DNA from: Dolomedes plantarius
Lineage: Eukaryota; Arthropoda; Arachnida; Araneae; Dolomedidae
DNA: 64,000 nt
NCBI GenBank assembly: GCA_907164885.2
Contig: OU015496.1
Coordinates: 140,030,685 to 140,094,684, forward strand
Direction: 5' to 3'
Part shown: positions 11,310 through 24,102 of the stretch, piece by piece
Layout of the letters: each line of letters starts with the position of its first letter
How positions within the stretch are numbered: position 1 is the first letter of the stretch
Notes under the pieces: generated by a model
Told to the model about the DNA's origin: nothing
The model's database searches: none
Seen by the model: only the letters and a program-made list of their open reading frames with translations
Made by a program: the position numbers and the translations under genes

Positions 11310-12916
11310 CACTGGTGTCCAAAAGTTAAGCATAATTCGTAAAATGTGGAAGAACGTGAGTAAATATTGGTCAATTTACAAAAGTAATGCGTCCCGTCGT
11401 CAAGACATAAGCGCGTGAAAACTGAAGACCAGCCGCTACGTAGCAAAACCTGTATACGCAGCTGAGTTGTGAAGAATCACTGTTTGAAGGTGAAACAGTG
11501 TGCATATTCAAAACATTTCAGTCGACGTCGGCATGCGCAAAACATGTGCGCACGTCAGAACGAGTATAAAACTGGTTCACGTGCCATACGGAGACCAGGC
11601 AGGTTATGTACAATTGCTGTGCTGAGGAGCAAGTTAAACGATAAAAAAGGCCGAAGGATGGCACAAAGACGCCAAATGAACATGTTTTTGAAAGGAAGAA
11701 TTATTGAAATGCTGGAATGTGGACGATCTCAAACTGAAGTGTCTCAAATTCTGAATGTGCCTCAGTGTGTGATCTCAAGACTGTGGCAGAGGTTTCAAAG
11801 TACGGGCGATGTTACCCGACGACCAGTACAAGGTCGGCCAAGAGTAACAACAGTTCGTCAAGACTGATATTTTGCAATAACTGCGCGACGTCAAAGGGAC
11901 AGTTGTGTCAGAGATCTCGGTTCAGCACTCACAGCCCCCACAGGAGTGCGAGTTTCGAGGCAAACTGTTCATAGGAGACTCAATCATGCTGGTACGACCA
12001 GTCGTTTGCATTCCTCTCAGGCCTACGCATAAACGCGCTCGTCTAAATTGGAGTTTGAAAATCAGCACTGGAGTTTGCAACAGTGGCCCAGTGTGATGTT
12101 TAGTGACGAGTCCCGGTTTACTCTGAAGACTGATTCTCATCGGATAACGACATGGACAGAACCTGGAACTCGTTTTTACCCAAGAAACATCACGGAAAGA
12201 CATCATTTTCCTTCAAAGGGAGTCATGGTGTGGGCAGGCATAATGCTGGATGGCCACACAAACCTCCACGTCTTTGACACGGGGTCTGTTACTGCTGAAA
12301 GATACAGAGACGAAGTCCTTGAGCCTTATATTCGCCTGTTTCGAGGTGCTGTTGGTCCTGGATTCATATTCATGGATGACAACACGCCTTGTCGCTGTGC
12401 GATCCTGGTCGACAACTTCCCTGAAAGGGAAAATATCCAGCGCATGCAGTGGCCCGCGCACTCTCCTGATCTGAATCCTATTGAGCATGTGTGGGATATG
12501 CTCGGGAGACAAATTGCAGCCCTTCCACACCTACCAAATTCTGTTCCAGAACTGGAAAGAGCTCTCCTCAATGCTTGGAACTCTTTGAGGCCACAACTCA
12601 TCTACACTCTCATAGCACATATGGACAATCGTTGTGCAGCATGCGTGGCTACCAGAGGCGACCACACATCTTATTAAGCTGCCAAATAACCTTTCTATTT
12701 TAATTTTATTCACTGAAGTACACACTATTAGTTTGCGCTGTTTTCTTTCAAACTATTTCTTTGGATAATAAAAGTGATTAATATCCTTCATTTGCATTGT
12801 TTTCTTATGATATAACCGCATTACACCCGCATATCACGTTTCCCGCCATTCTGACTTAGATTTCCTTAAATATTCACATAAACATAAATTATGCTTAACT
12901 TTTGGACACCAGTGTA
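11308..12916 (+). mobile_element. Tc1-like transposon, decayed
   Basis: The element is 11310-12914 (1605 bp) with TA on both sides. Terminal inverted repeats begin CACTGGTGTCCAAAAGTTAA on the left and end in its complement at 12914, with similarity over about 30 bp. One transposase gene on the plus strand fills the interior. The insertion point is confirmed by the unoccupied copy of the same locus at 13473-13705. Confidence 0.95.
11658..12677 (+). pseudogene. Tc1 family transposase (DD34E), inactivated
   Basis: The length matches a full Tc1 transposase (about 340 codons). The N-terminus holds the paired helix-turn-helix (G-R-S-Q-T-E-V-S, then V-T-R-R-P-V-Q-G-R-P-R). The catalytic domain shows F-S-D-E-S-R-F (first Asp), F-M-D-D-N (second Asp; the following A-R-P-H is replaced by T-P-C-R) and S-P-D-L-N-P-I-E-H-V-W-D (Glu). 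There is a TGA at 11865, and two compensating frameshifts put about 11985-12050 in another frame. The start is the ATG at 11658, just before the HTH; an upstream extension has no homology. It would cut and paste its own element by binding the terminal repeats, but this copy cannot make a full protein. Confidence 0.9.
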
Positions 12917-12946
12917 TATAAATGCTATTTAACCATATGTAAATTG

Positions 12947-13472
12947 ATTAAATAATTTGTTCTAAGAAATCAAACACATGGAGATAATGTGGAAAATTTT
13001 AAATCATTCATTAATTTAAGCTAGCTAATTCAGAAAAAAAAGACCAATGGGGAAAAGTTAGAAAGATTTTGTAAGGTCAATTTAGATACTACGCATATCT
13101 ATGATAAACTGGACAGACATCTATCACAAGACAAATAATATTGCGACACAAATATATCACTAAAATTTATGTTTTATTTTATTTTTTGAAATTTTCATTT
13201 TAAAATTGTATAATGCATTTTATGCCTGATGTATATATCATATATGGTGAATGTTTCAATTTTTGTGAAAAGGAAGATATTAGTTTCCTCTATGACGTAA
13301 GCAAATGTAAACATATTCTAAGGTCCCGTGAATTTTACCGCCAGGGGAACCCAGCCGGGGAACAAATCTCCCCGCCCCCCCTCCCCTATTCTGTGGGTTT
13401 ATCAACCCATGTCTTGTTTAAATATCTGATTAACTTTCAAATTCAAAAAAGAATTTCTTCTAAATAACTTAT
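12947..13472. other. Spacer between duplication arms, no gene seen
   Basis: AT-rich, with a short C-rich patch at 13335-13385. A frame at 13213-13467 has no recognisable domain. Confidence 0.5.
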
Positions 13473-13705
13473 AGTTTAATGCACTTTTAAGAGCCAGCTT
13501 GAATATATAGTAAAGTTAAATATTATTGTAAAAAAAATGCGATTACCTCTCTTTAAAAAGTTCTCTACCAGAAAGCAGCTCGCCTGTGCGATGTCTCATA
13601 TTAAAGGAGCTGTAAAAACCTTAGCATCTACCTCTTCCTAGAAAATTGGTTAATACCATGCTACATTGCTGTATATAAATGCTATATAACCATATGTTAT
13701 ATTCT
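13473..13705 (+). repeat. Arm 2 of the local duplication = empty site of the Tc1 element
   Basis: This copy runs straight through CTACATTGCTG-TA-TATAAATGCTAT with no transposon, exactly the pre-insertion structure expected for 11310-12914. It differs from arm 1 by scattered substitutions. Confidence 0.9.
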
Positions 13706-14230
<525 letters not shown>

Positions 14231-14385
14231 CATCGTATATACAATATATGTGGCCCTACATTAAGTGCAATGCTGCTCTCAGATACTGGATCAAACACAC
14301 ACACAAAAAGATAAATATCAGCCTTTTTCGTTCGATGACAAGGGATAATCCCTCCTTTTGAGAATACATGAGAGTACCACGGTAC

Positions 14386-14719
14386 CTGATTTCATGGAGG
14401 TGGAGGCCGCGTCGAAGGAGTAGACTCTCCCCAGCGAGTCCTTTCTGTACCTGGCGCCGTCGGTCGGCAGGGACTCTCCCCGCACCAGGGCCGGCCGGGC
14501 ATCCTCGGCCGCCCGTTTCTGGTGCTTGCGGGGCGGCCCGCTGTGCAGTCGCTTCAGGCGTCGGGCGCCCTCGATCACCGCCTCTATGCGGTCGGCGCCC
14601 TCGTAATTCAGGCAGCCCCGGCACACAGGCTCCGTGTAGTCGAGCAGCATGGCCCAGGGGGTTCGCGGCAGGTCGCACAGGTAGCAGCGTTGCCGCGCGC
14701 CCCGACCGTTCTCCGCCAT
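14386..14719 (-). CDS. IRF2BP-family protein, exon 1 (N-terminal C4 zinc finger); partial gene
   Basis: The minus-strand ATG at 14719 sits in a good context (AAGATGG). It opens a 111-codon exon whose N-terminus reads [14 protein letters not shown], then [17 protein letters not shown]. This is the signature zinc finger of interferon regulatory factor 2-binding proteins (IRF2BP1/2/L; nuclear co-regulators that pair this finger with a C-terminal RING). The exon ends [16 protein letters not shown] at 14386, followed by the donor GTACC, leaving phase 1. GC content and CpG density are far above the surroundings. The RING exon is not in the window; the intron would extend leftward past position 1. 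Family assignment is confident; which paralogue is not. Confidence 0.9.
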
Positions 14720-14860
14720 CTTGATCCTCAGCCAGCCCGATATCGGGTGACGTCATGGTGGTGAGGAACAGGCAACCCTTCAAACAGTCGCCATTTTTGG
14801 TCCGCTCTCCCGCAAAGCGCTGTGCGCAGTGTGGATCCAAGTACTGGTTAATCGGTGGCC
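14720..14860 (-). promoter_or_regulatory. 5' UTR and likely CpG-rich promoter of the IRF2BP gene
   Basis: The GC/CpG-rich block continues upstream of the ATG to about 14840, then stops abruptly at a poly-A/T run (14872-14882). The transcription start is not identifiable by eye. A TATA box is not obvious, as usual for housekeeping regulators with CpG islands. Confidence 0.45.
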
Positions 14861-15214
14861 CGACTGCAATCGTTTTTTTTTAATTGTTATTGGGTGCGAT
14901 ACAGAAGAGCAACAGGGGAATTACTTTTCGTTATATTGATTTTTTTTAGCTTAGAATAGGAGAAAGATTAAAATACCCCGTCCTTCCGTGGCTTCGCGTT
15001 TCATATTATTGCATGAACAAACGAAACACTTGCCGTAGACAGACTTGTCGTGGATCCCAAAACATTAAAATATAAAAGGAAATTTTAGATTTAGAGAATC
15101 TTTTCACTATAATTTACTATTATGAATAATTTTTATAAACTATAAAATCTAACACATTGTGACATCAAATGAAGGCAAAAGATTGTTTCTGTTTGGCGAA
15201 CGTCGCCTTTTTAT
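14861..15214. other. Upstream of IRF2BP, no gene seen
   Basis: AT-rich flank with no recognised repeat until the Helitron-like copy begins near 15215. Confidence 0.5.
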
Positions 15215-15888
15215 TATCAGTGTACTGGCTCGCTACGCTCACTCTTCTGTTAGGGCTAATAGCGAGATATATAGGGGTGATTCTCGGACAATGTAACAGC
15301 TTCCATCCATTTACTGTTGTCACCCTTATGCGAAGGGCTTTTCATCACTGTTGCATTATCAGCTTTAAAATTCAATTAAAATTCGAAATTTTAAGATAGA
15401 GACTCGAAATGAGGTTTATATGAATAAGAAAGATTTTAGCTTCCAGATGATGTAAATATTTTCTTTGTAAGATAAAAACTCGAGGAGCATCGATATTACA
15501 TCCACATATGGGACGATATTTCTTGAAAAAGTGTGTTTCATTTTTTGATGAAAATATTTGTCTGTTTTAAAATATTTTTAAACAAATGAGGTCTAGTTTG
15601 AAAGAGAAATGTCTGTAGTCTTAGACTGTAAAAAGCTCAAAATTCTTCGATCATTTTTTGTTGAGTTATCGTAATCTGAAGATGAAAAAGTGAATATTTT
15701 TCCACAAAACATAAAAAAAAACTTAAAGTCCGACGAAGATAAGACATGTCGTACTTTGGTCCCCCATTGTTCTGCATCCATTGGTATCGCTTTCGACCCA
15801 TACACCCAGCGGTTTCGGAGGAGATAGCGTGATAAGCTTTTGACAGCGGAGGCGGCAGCGGGAGTTACTTTTTTTTAGAATAGAGAGA
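15215..15888 (-). mobile_element. Helitron-like non-autonomous element, family 3, copy 1
   Basis: On the minus strand it starts at 15888 with TCTCTCTATTCTAAAAAAAA, following an A, and matches 54262-54928 along its whole length in opposite orientation. Its 3' end is diverged here: copy 2 ends in a GGGGCGAAGCCCC hairpin plus CTAG. No TIRs or TSD are seen, consistent with Helitron A|T insertion. It carries no open reading frame; the frame at 15169-15399 is accidental. Confidence 0.65.
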
Positions 15889-16800
15889 TTATCCACTTGT
15901 ATTTTCGTTATCAACGAACGAAAAGTGTTGATAATTTTTTTAAAAGTGTTGATAATTTTTTTAAGCGTTGATAATCTTTTTACCTGCTTGATACAATATC
16001 TGAAAGCAGCATGTTTCGTTTTCAGAGTATCATCCATCTGCATTTTCTAATCTAGATGTTTATGATCAACGAGCCTAAGTTTTTATCGGACCTTGTGAGG
16101 CTGATATCAGCTTGGAAGCTGGGTCACAGTTTTTAATAGGTTTTGGCAAGCTTTAACAAAAGATATTTGACTTGTACTCACTTAATTTTGAGTAGTCTTT
16201 GGAGAGAGGAGGGGGACTGATCCAGAGTCCATACTCCACCGCAGTTTTACACTGTATCATTAAATTCAGAAGCTTTTCCCTGTACTGTAAATTTATTGAA
16301 AACTTCAGTTACTCTCCACAGACACAAAATAGCAATTTTAGTTTTAGTTCTATTGAAATCACCGTCAAACCTGATCTCCAACTCTTAATTAATTCTGAAT
16401 ACATGGAGGCATTCTACCTTTTAATATCATGTTGACTGATCGATATCGATATGTTATTGGATATATGGTGCAACTTTCTCTATTAGTATTAGATTTTCAC
16501 TATGGATCATTTCATCTATTATTTGATTGTTTCTTTTTTCTTTGCCTATATATAGCATATGGCATTATCTATTAAAGATTCGTGACGTCCGATTCAAGTC
16601 CGGTTCATGTGATACAGAGCCCTATGTAAATGCTGCAGGTGGCTTTAAGTTAAACTGAGGAAGAGAAACACCCATTTCTCCACTATAAGTATCTTACGTT
16701 AAACTGTCATCTGCTTATGTCTCATTGCATTGCATTGCATCGGTATTAATCACTGAAAAGTTTATAGCTCCAGAATAAACACCTTTGGCCCGTATAATAC
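15889..16800. other. No recognisable gene
   Basis: Includes a short triplication of a GTGTTGATAATTTTTTTAA-like word (15925-15980) and a small ATTGCATTGC repeat (16727-16740). A frame at 16199-16435 has no recognisable domain. Confidence 0.5.
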
Positions 16801-17146
16801 TTAATGCTGCTGTGTAGTAACCCTATTGGATTCTCTCACCTCAATGTTTAACGCATGGAGAAAAATTTGTCTAAGGATTGCCGACTTGGATTTCAAGATT
16901 TTCTTTTCAAAATTGTACTTCGTAATAGAGAATGAAATTTTACACCTTGGGGCATTTTTCGTTTTTAACGTAGGATTACGTTCCTCCATAACGGTCCTCC
17001 GGAGAGGAAATTTTCAGACGCTAAAACCATCCGTCCGTCCTCGCAAGTTATAATTTTGGCAGCGCGCCAAACCCAATCTATCGCTTGGACAAGCAGTAAA
17101 CAATTGAACATAAAATTACCAAGATACGTCAAAATTTTGACATACA

Positions 17147-17200
<54 letters not shown>

Positions 17201-17285
17201 CGTACATATATACAGATACATATATACTTAACACGTACATACGTATATACATACAAAAGAGGTAAGCAACGATAAGTAATCCTAC

Positions 17286-17536
17286 TGTTGCGAAGTGAAG
17301 CGAAAATAGGCGCTGCGCGAAGTGAAGTGAACTTACGCGGCACGCCGCTGTATATAACGCCAGGCTGGCACTTGAGTTTATGTCTTCTGTAAGCAAATGA
17401 GCGCTGACTGTGATGCCGGATTGCTGTCGTTGGAATAAATTTATGATTTTTGTGCTTCTTGAAGGACTTTGTCTTTTATTTCCAAGGCACCTAGCATCGG
17501 GTAGATGCAACCCGTGAATGAACTGAATTTACAACA
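17286..17536 (+). repeat. BEL 5' LTR
   Basis: Starts TGTTGCGAAG and ends TTTACAACA (TG...CA). Contains TATATAA at 17350 (likely promoter) and AATAAA at about 17434 (polyadenylation). Matches 29094-29344. Confidence 0.95.
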
Positions 17537-17539
17537 TAG

Positions 17540-17557
17540 TGGTACCCTCGGCGGGAG
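17540..17557 (+). promoter_or_regulatory. BEL primer-binding site
   Basis: TGGTACCCTCGGCGGGAG begins 3 nt after the LTR. The leading TGG pairs with a tRNA CCA end, as required for minus-strand priming. I cannot assign the tRNA with confidence. Confidence 0.7.
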
Positions 17558-17677
17558 TGGTGCTTTGGATTTTGAATAGAATTTTGAAGAGGTAGCGATA
17601 GAATTTTGAATTGGACTTTAGAATTTAGAGCTTTTGAATTTGAATTCATTGTGAACTTAATTATTTGTGTGTCGAAG

Positions 17678-19189
17678 ATGGATTTGATTGCTTTGAAGAC
17701 CCAAAGAAAAGGACTGCGTATTGCATTCACGCACACTTTGAAGAAAATCGACACGGAATTAGCGAACAAAGTACGCGATTTGAAAATACTTTCAATTTTA
17801 AGGTACCAACTTAGTCATAAGTTTCAGAGACTTGAAAAGTGTCAAAATGCTATTTCGGAGCAGTTTTTGCAGAGTGCGGATGCTGAACAATTATTTAATG
17901 AGGATTTTGAAGAGGCTGAAAGTTACAGAGACAGGTTCTTAGAGCAGTGTGCTCAAATAGACTCGGAAGTGCAAGTCTCCGCGCTCCCAGGTGATAAGAC
18001 AGAAACACGTAAATTTAAATTGCCTAAAATAGAACTTAAGAAGTTCTCAGGTGAAGCAAAAGATTACTTGACCTTTTGGAGTCAGTTTCAGAAGATCCAC
18101 GATGACAAAACTATTGCCGATGAGGATAAAATGCAGTATTTGATACAGGCCATGGAACCCAAGTCGAAAGCGGAACGCCTGGTACTTAGCTTTCCTGCTA
18201 CAGCTGCTAACTATCCTAAGGCCATCGCACAATTGAAAGAGCGACTGGGGCGTGACGATTTACTTGTGCAAATTTATGTAAGAGATTTGTTAAGGTTAGT
18301 AATGAAGAACGCCGCCTCCGGAAGAGTCAAAACCGATTTACCCTCCCTTTACGATGAACTAGAAGGAAAGTTGAGAGCATTGGAAAGCCTGGGGAGAACA
18401 CAAGAAAAATACGGGGATTTTTTAGCCCCCTTAGTGGAGAGTTGCCTGCCTGAAGAAATATTAGTGGCGTGGGAACGAAGCAGAAATAACGACTCGACAG
18501 AAACTAAAGGAACTCGATCCTTGGAAGCTTTGAACTTTCTTCGTCAGGAAGTTAAAGGTGAAGAAATGGTTCTACTATCTCGGACTGGTTTCGCCCCCCT
18601 CCAGAGTCATCGAAAGAAAGACTTTCACACCGAACAGATAAGACAAGCTGATCCGGTATCAGCATCCGCCCTGGTAAGCCTCGATAATTCAGGTAAGAGG
18701 TTTCCGAATTGTATATTTTGTGACAAATCACATCCCAGTGAAAATTGTTTTTCCGCGAAGAAAATGACTTTAGCTGATAAGCAACGAATTTTATTAAAAA
18801 AGGGTGCCTGTTTCTCATGTTTAAAAAGAGCGGGTCATCTCAGTAAATTTTGTAATTTAAAAAGTCAATTAAACTGTTCTCATTGTAAAAATAATCATTT
18901 TGACATAATGTGCACCAAACAGGTGAAACATACTGACCAGAAAAGCATTGCAAAAGAAAGTTCTCTTTCTAATTGTAGCAGAAGCGAAACGGTATATTTG
19001 CAAACGCTTTGCGTTTTTATTAGGTATCAGGGTCGTGAGAAAATTATTCGCTGTGCAATTGACAGTGGAAGCATGAGCAGCTATGTAAGTGAAAATATTG
19101 TGAGGCAGCTTAAAGCAACGCCGCTTAGAAACGAGACAGTTATACATGCACTGTTTGGGGGGAATGAAACGAGGCCAAAGCAACACTAA
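17678..19189 (+). pseudogene. BEL gag and protease
   Basis: The ATG at 17678 (AAGATGG) is preferred over the frame's upstream extension. The order is a coiled-coil N-terminus, a DUF1759-type capsid region (F-S-G-E-A-K-D-Y-L-T-F-W, then A-I-A-Q-L-K-E-R-L-G), and three Cys-rich knuckles (C-I-F-C...C, C-F-S-C-x4-G-H-x4-C, C-S-H-C...C). An aspartic protease with D-S-G-S follows (R-C-A-I-D-S-G-S). The frame stops at TAA 19187, inside the protease/DUF1758-like region, and continues in the same frame as pol. Related spider elements as I remember them read straight through here, so this is probably a nonsense mutation rather than a programmed gag stop. Confidence 0.9.
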
Positions 19190-22100
19190 GTGTTTTCAAT
19201 CGAAGTCTGTAATTTGAACCGAACGTTTGCTTGCAGTTTTGAAGTTCTTTCTGAGGAAAGGATTTGCGGGTTTATTCCTAAGATTAAGGATAGAGATATT
19301 TTAAAGGATTTAAAAGAAAAGAAAATAGATTTTTCTGATTCTTTCCGAAAGGAAACTGAAATTGACCTTTTAATCGGGTCTGATGTTATAGGCAAATTAT
19401 TGACAGGAAATTCTGTTGAATTACAGTCTGGGTTAACGGCTGTTGAAACAAAACTTGGATGGGCGGTATTTGGAAAGCGAAATTCGTGTGAAAGGGCTAA
19501 TATTTTAGAAACATTGTCAATGCATTCTATGAAAGTGCCTATAAATAATTTATGGAAACTTGAAATTCTAGGAATATCTGATCCAACCCAAACAGAGAGA
19601 GCAAAGGCTGACCTTAATTTAAATGATTTTAATGACAAAATGAAAATTCTTCCTGATGGAAGATATGAAGTAGAACTTCCGTGGAAGTATAACTCGACGA
19701 ATTTACCCACTAATAAAGAATTGGTTTGGAAGAGACATGAACGAATGGTTAATAGATTGGGTTGCGGTGAATTTTTAACTGATTATCAGAAAGTGTTTAA
19801 AGATTGGGAAATGTTAAACATTATTGAACGCGTGCCAGATTTCGAATTAGAAAAGGAATGCCACTATTTATCTCATAGGCCAATAATTAAGCTAGGTAGC
19901 ATTACAACGAAAATTCGACCCGTTTTCGACGCTTCTGCCTCTGAGAAAGGGAAACCTTCTTTAAATGAATGTTTATTAAAGGGAGTTAATCTCATTGAGT
20001 TAATACCTGATATTCTTGATAGATTTAGAATGTATCCTATCGGAATAAGTGGGGATATAGAAAAAGCTTTCTTAATGTTATCTGTTGCGCCTAAGGACAG
20101 AAATTTTCTCAGATTTTTTTTCCCTTCTAATGAAGGTCGGATTATTTATAGACACTGTAGAGTGGTATTTGGAGTATCTTCCAGCCCTTTTCTGTTGAAT
20201 GCTTCTATAATGCACCTTTTAGAAAACTGCCCACCCCAGTATAAGGATATAGCTCAGAAGCTGCAGCGTTCATTTTATATGGACAATTGTGTTTCAGGAG
20301 TATTTCATAAAGATGAACAAGAAAGTTTTATTGAACATGCTAAATTGATTATGTCAAATGGATGTTTTAACTTGCGGGGGTTTGAAAGCAATGTGGCTGG
20401 TAAAAATGTTGACAAACATTCAGGGGATACTTCCGTTCTGGGGGTAATTTGGAATTTAGATAATGATACGCTGAGATGCTGCACGGATTTAGATGCATTG
20501 ACATGCGATACGAAAATTACAAAAAGGCTAATTTTAGCAATTGTGCAGACATTTTTTGATCCCATTGGGTTGTTAACGCCAACTACATTGCTTCCAAAGC
20601 TGTTATTACAAGATTTGTGGAAGTCGAAAATTAGCTGGGACGATGAATTGTCTTCAAATGATGTAAATATATTTTTAAAATGGTTTAAAGAACTTTATGT
20701 TTTAAAAGATGTTTCTTTGTCTCGATATATGTTTATTAATGACAAGTCTGAACTACATGTATTTGTTGATGCTTGCAAGGGGGCGTATGCAGCATGCGTC
20801 TTTGTTCGATCAGTATTAAATTCTGAAGTTAAAATTAATCTCGTACGGGCGAAGTCCAGAGTAGCGCCCCTCAAACCGTTAAGCATTCCTCGCTTAGAAC
20901 TAATGGCTTGTTGTATAGGTTCTAGACTTGCGAATTCTATTATCAAGGCTCTCAACTTGCCGGACTTAAAAGTCACATTTTGGTCGGATTCCACTACAAC
21001 CCTTTGGTGGATTAAAGAACAAGGATATTGGTCCGTTTTTGTAGAAAATAGGGTTAAAGAAATACGAGAGCTAACGCGAGGTAAGTTATGGAAACATGTC
21101 CCAGGAAAACTAAATATTGCGGACCTGCTTTCACGTGGGTGTTCTGCAAAGCAAATGCTTCTGTCTAGATGGTGGGAAGGCCCTTTGTGGTTGCGAGAAA
21201 CCCCTGAGAACTGGCCCATGGGTGACAAAATCTGTTCGACCGCAGAAGTAGAGTTTGAAAGGAAAAAAACGAAAATAGTGAACATTGATCTTCCAAAAGA
21301 CGCACCCCCTTGGCATCGAAACATTTTTTCCAGTTATGATAAAATGATACGAGTATTTGCATGGATATTTAGATTTGTGAATAACTGTAAAGGTGGTCAC
21401 GTAAAAAGTAAAAACTCTGAACTTTCTCAGTCTGAAATTGAAAATTCTGAAAACAAATTAATTCGTTTAGTTCAAAGCTCTTATCTGTCTGATACTAAAT
21501 CTTCAAATTTTATTGAAACTCTCAAAGATGATGAAGGTATTCTGAGAGTGAAAACGAGAATACTTCACCGAGATGATTCTAAATCTTTTTTGTATCCAAT
21601 ACTATTACCAGAGAAATGTGAATTCACCAAACTATTAATCCGAAATGTACACAATAAAAACTGTCATGCGGGTATTCAAATGATGCAATGCCTGTTAAGA
21701 GAAAGGTTTTGGGTAATTAGGGCTAGAAAAGCTATTAAAAATGTCCTCTTTAACTGCATTGCTTGTAAACGATTTAAAGTTAAAGCTATGTCAAGCGAAC
21801 CAACACCTTTGCCACCAGACCGAGTTTCGGATTGTGCGCCTTTCGAAATTGTAGGAATTGATTTGGCTGGACCTATGTTTTTAAAAAATGAAGGAAAGGT
21901 GTGGATGGCACTGTTCACTTGCGCTGTGTACCGAGCCATCCACATAGAACTTGTGAATTCTCTATCTTCAGATGCTTTTCTCCTGGCACTCCGACGGTTT
22001 ATTGCTAGACGCGGACGGCCTAGAACAATTTATAGCGATAATGGGACTAATTTTCGAGGTGCATCTAATGATCTTTCGAAATTGAATTGGGCTAAAATAC

Positions 22101-22549
22101 TAAAAGAAACAAGAACTAATAAAATACTATGGAAATTTATTCCTCCTACCGCGGCATGGTGGGGCGGCTGGTGGGAGAGGTTGGTTCGCACGGTAAAAGA
22201 GCTGTTAAAACGCACTTTAGGTAAATCTGTATTATCTTATGAAGAACTTTATACTGTAATTTGTGATTGTGAATCCATAATTAATTGTAGACCTTTAACC
22301 TATGTATCTGAGGATCCGCAGGAATTGGTACCTCTGACACCCGCCATGTTTCTTATCGAGAACTGGAGTTCCAATGTTGAGGATATTGATGAATTAAATT
22401 CAATGAGTCTTAATAAACGAATTAAATATAGAAGTAAATTGTTAAATGATCTGAGACAACGCTTTAGAAAAGAATATCTTAGTCAGCTGGTTCAAAAGCA
22501 TAATGAAAAACGATCTCGTGAGCCCATTGTTGGCGAAATAGTATTAATG
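19190..22549 (+). pseudogene. BEL pol: RT, RNase H and integrase, truncated by insertion
   Basis: In frame with gag after the TAA. The reverse transcriptase shows R-P-V-F-D-A-S-A, G-D-I-E-K-A-F-L and F-Y-M-D-N-C (the BEL variant of YxDD). The RNase H-like part has F-V-D-A-C-K-G and F-W-S-D-S-T-T. The integrase has an H-x-H-C-C finger (H-N-K-N-C-H-A-G ... C-I-A-C). Its DDE core is G-I-D-L-A-G-P, Y-S-D-N-G-T-N-F and W-W-E-R-L-V-R-T-V-K-E. All catalytic residues seen are intact. The protein runs into the TIR element at 22550 and stops at 22585 after 12 foreign codons. Confidence 0.95.
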
Positions 22550-24059
22550 CACAGAGAAAAAAAAGTCGGTCAGTCGCCGGAATAAGTGGGTTCTGCAACC
22601 CACTTCGCGTAGGTTATTGTGAGAGGGGAGTTAAACAAACCACTACCCATGATTTTGAACGCGGATCAAAGTGGGTTAAAATACTACCGAGTTATCGCAA
22701 CTGTGTTATCGAAGCAAGTGTGTCAAATAACTTATGTTATGTGTGTTTACTGAGTTGAAAAAACCAACTTTAAGTATTAGACCGTAAATGTCACAAAACG
22801 CTGAAATGAAGTATTCGGGATGAAAATTTTCGAATGTACTTAAATTTTTATCCATTATTTTTTATAAGGAATTTAATTTTTGGAATACAATGTCTACTTT
22901 TTTAGACGAGATTAACAAAAATTCTTTTCTATTATTCCAAATCAATTTTTTGTTTATATTTATATTTTACATATTGACTATTGTTCTCAACTTAGAAATT
23001 ATTTCCTTTATGTAGAAATGTTTTCCTTTAAAAGAGTATCTTTTAAATCCAAGTTATTGAAAAATTTTGTAGAATTTTTTTCATAAAGTAATAAATGTAC
23101 AAAGCAACTATCAGTTTCAGATAAATTTTTTAACAAAATTAACATTCTTTTACGAAAAGAAGCTGTAGTTCTTATGCTTATGTTGTTAATATTTTACGCT
23201 TTGATCTGTAAGGCAGACGCTTATAGTTCGATAATAAAAGGCTGGGATTCGCAGGTTTGCGTTTTCATACTTTTCTCCTTAATTTTCGAAGGGTTAGCTT
23301 AATAGCTTACTAATGATTCGCACGCTTCATAAGGAATACTTGTGACAATATTTTTAAAAAATTAATAAATAAAAGAAAAGTCCTAATTATGTGACATCGC
23401 TAATAAAAAATCGCGTAAAATTGATCGGTATAGAATAAACCTCCATCGCACAGCTACCAAAAAGTTATGTTTTATACACCCTTACACACACATATATCGG
23501 ATACATTATATACGTATATATAACAGAAACAAAGATTATGATTATTTTCATTTCACAGACTTTGCGACACTGAAGCTGCTTATGGAAAAAAAAATTTACA
23601 ATTGTAACTGTAAACTATATTCTTCTCCAATATGTTTTTTTTTTCAAACCTAATTTTATTATAATTTACCAGGCCAAAATCTAGCCACTAATAGCATCTT
23701 ACATTCACAGAGCATTGACGTTTATGATTAACAATAGTTTAAAATGTATATCTCGATTCATAACTTTTAAAATATGAAATTTGTAATTCTGAAAATGACT
23801 TTTTTAACAGGTATAAAGAATTGCAATTAGCAAATAGAGGTAATCTTTTCAGTTTGAATTCCATCGTCAGAGTTTCCCGAGGAAAACGTGTTTTCACATG
23901 TGTTCGCCAGAGACAGGAAATAGCCTTTGTCCGATTGCTATTTATTCCCTCGTTCTTCAAACGAAACGGTGGGTCTCCGCCATATATTGTCTAGTACGTT
24001 CCCGTAAGCATGGCGGGAATCTTTTAAGGAAAGACATCTCAAATAAGGTGTCCCAGGTG

Positions 24060-24091
24060 TTCTAAGATGTACTATTAAGTACATCTTAGAA
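24060..24091 (+). repeat. Perfect 14-bp hairpin
   Basis: TTCTAAGATGTACT, loop ATTA, then AGTACATCTTAGAA. It lies 12 bp upstream of the first ATG of the candidate gene. If transcribed it would form a stable stem in the 5' leader. Confidence 0.9.
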
Positions 24092-24102
24092 CGATTAGTA
24101 AG

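Noticed and set aside
12213..12601. Antisense frames over the Tc1 transposase
   Set aside because: Shadow frames of the plus-strand transposase with no independent similarity.
14368..14840. Other long frames across the IRF2BP exon on both strands
   Set aside because: By-products of high GC; only the minus-strand frame from 14719 has conserved zinc-finger residues.
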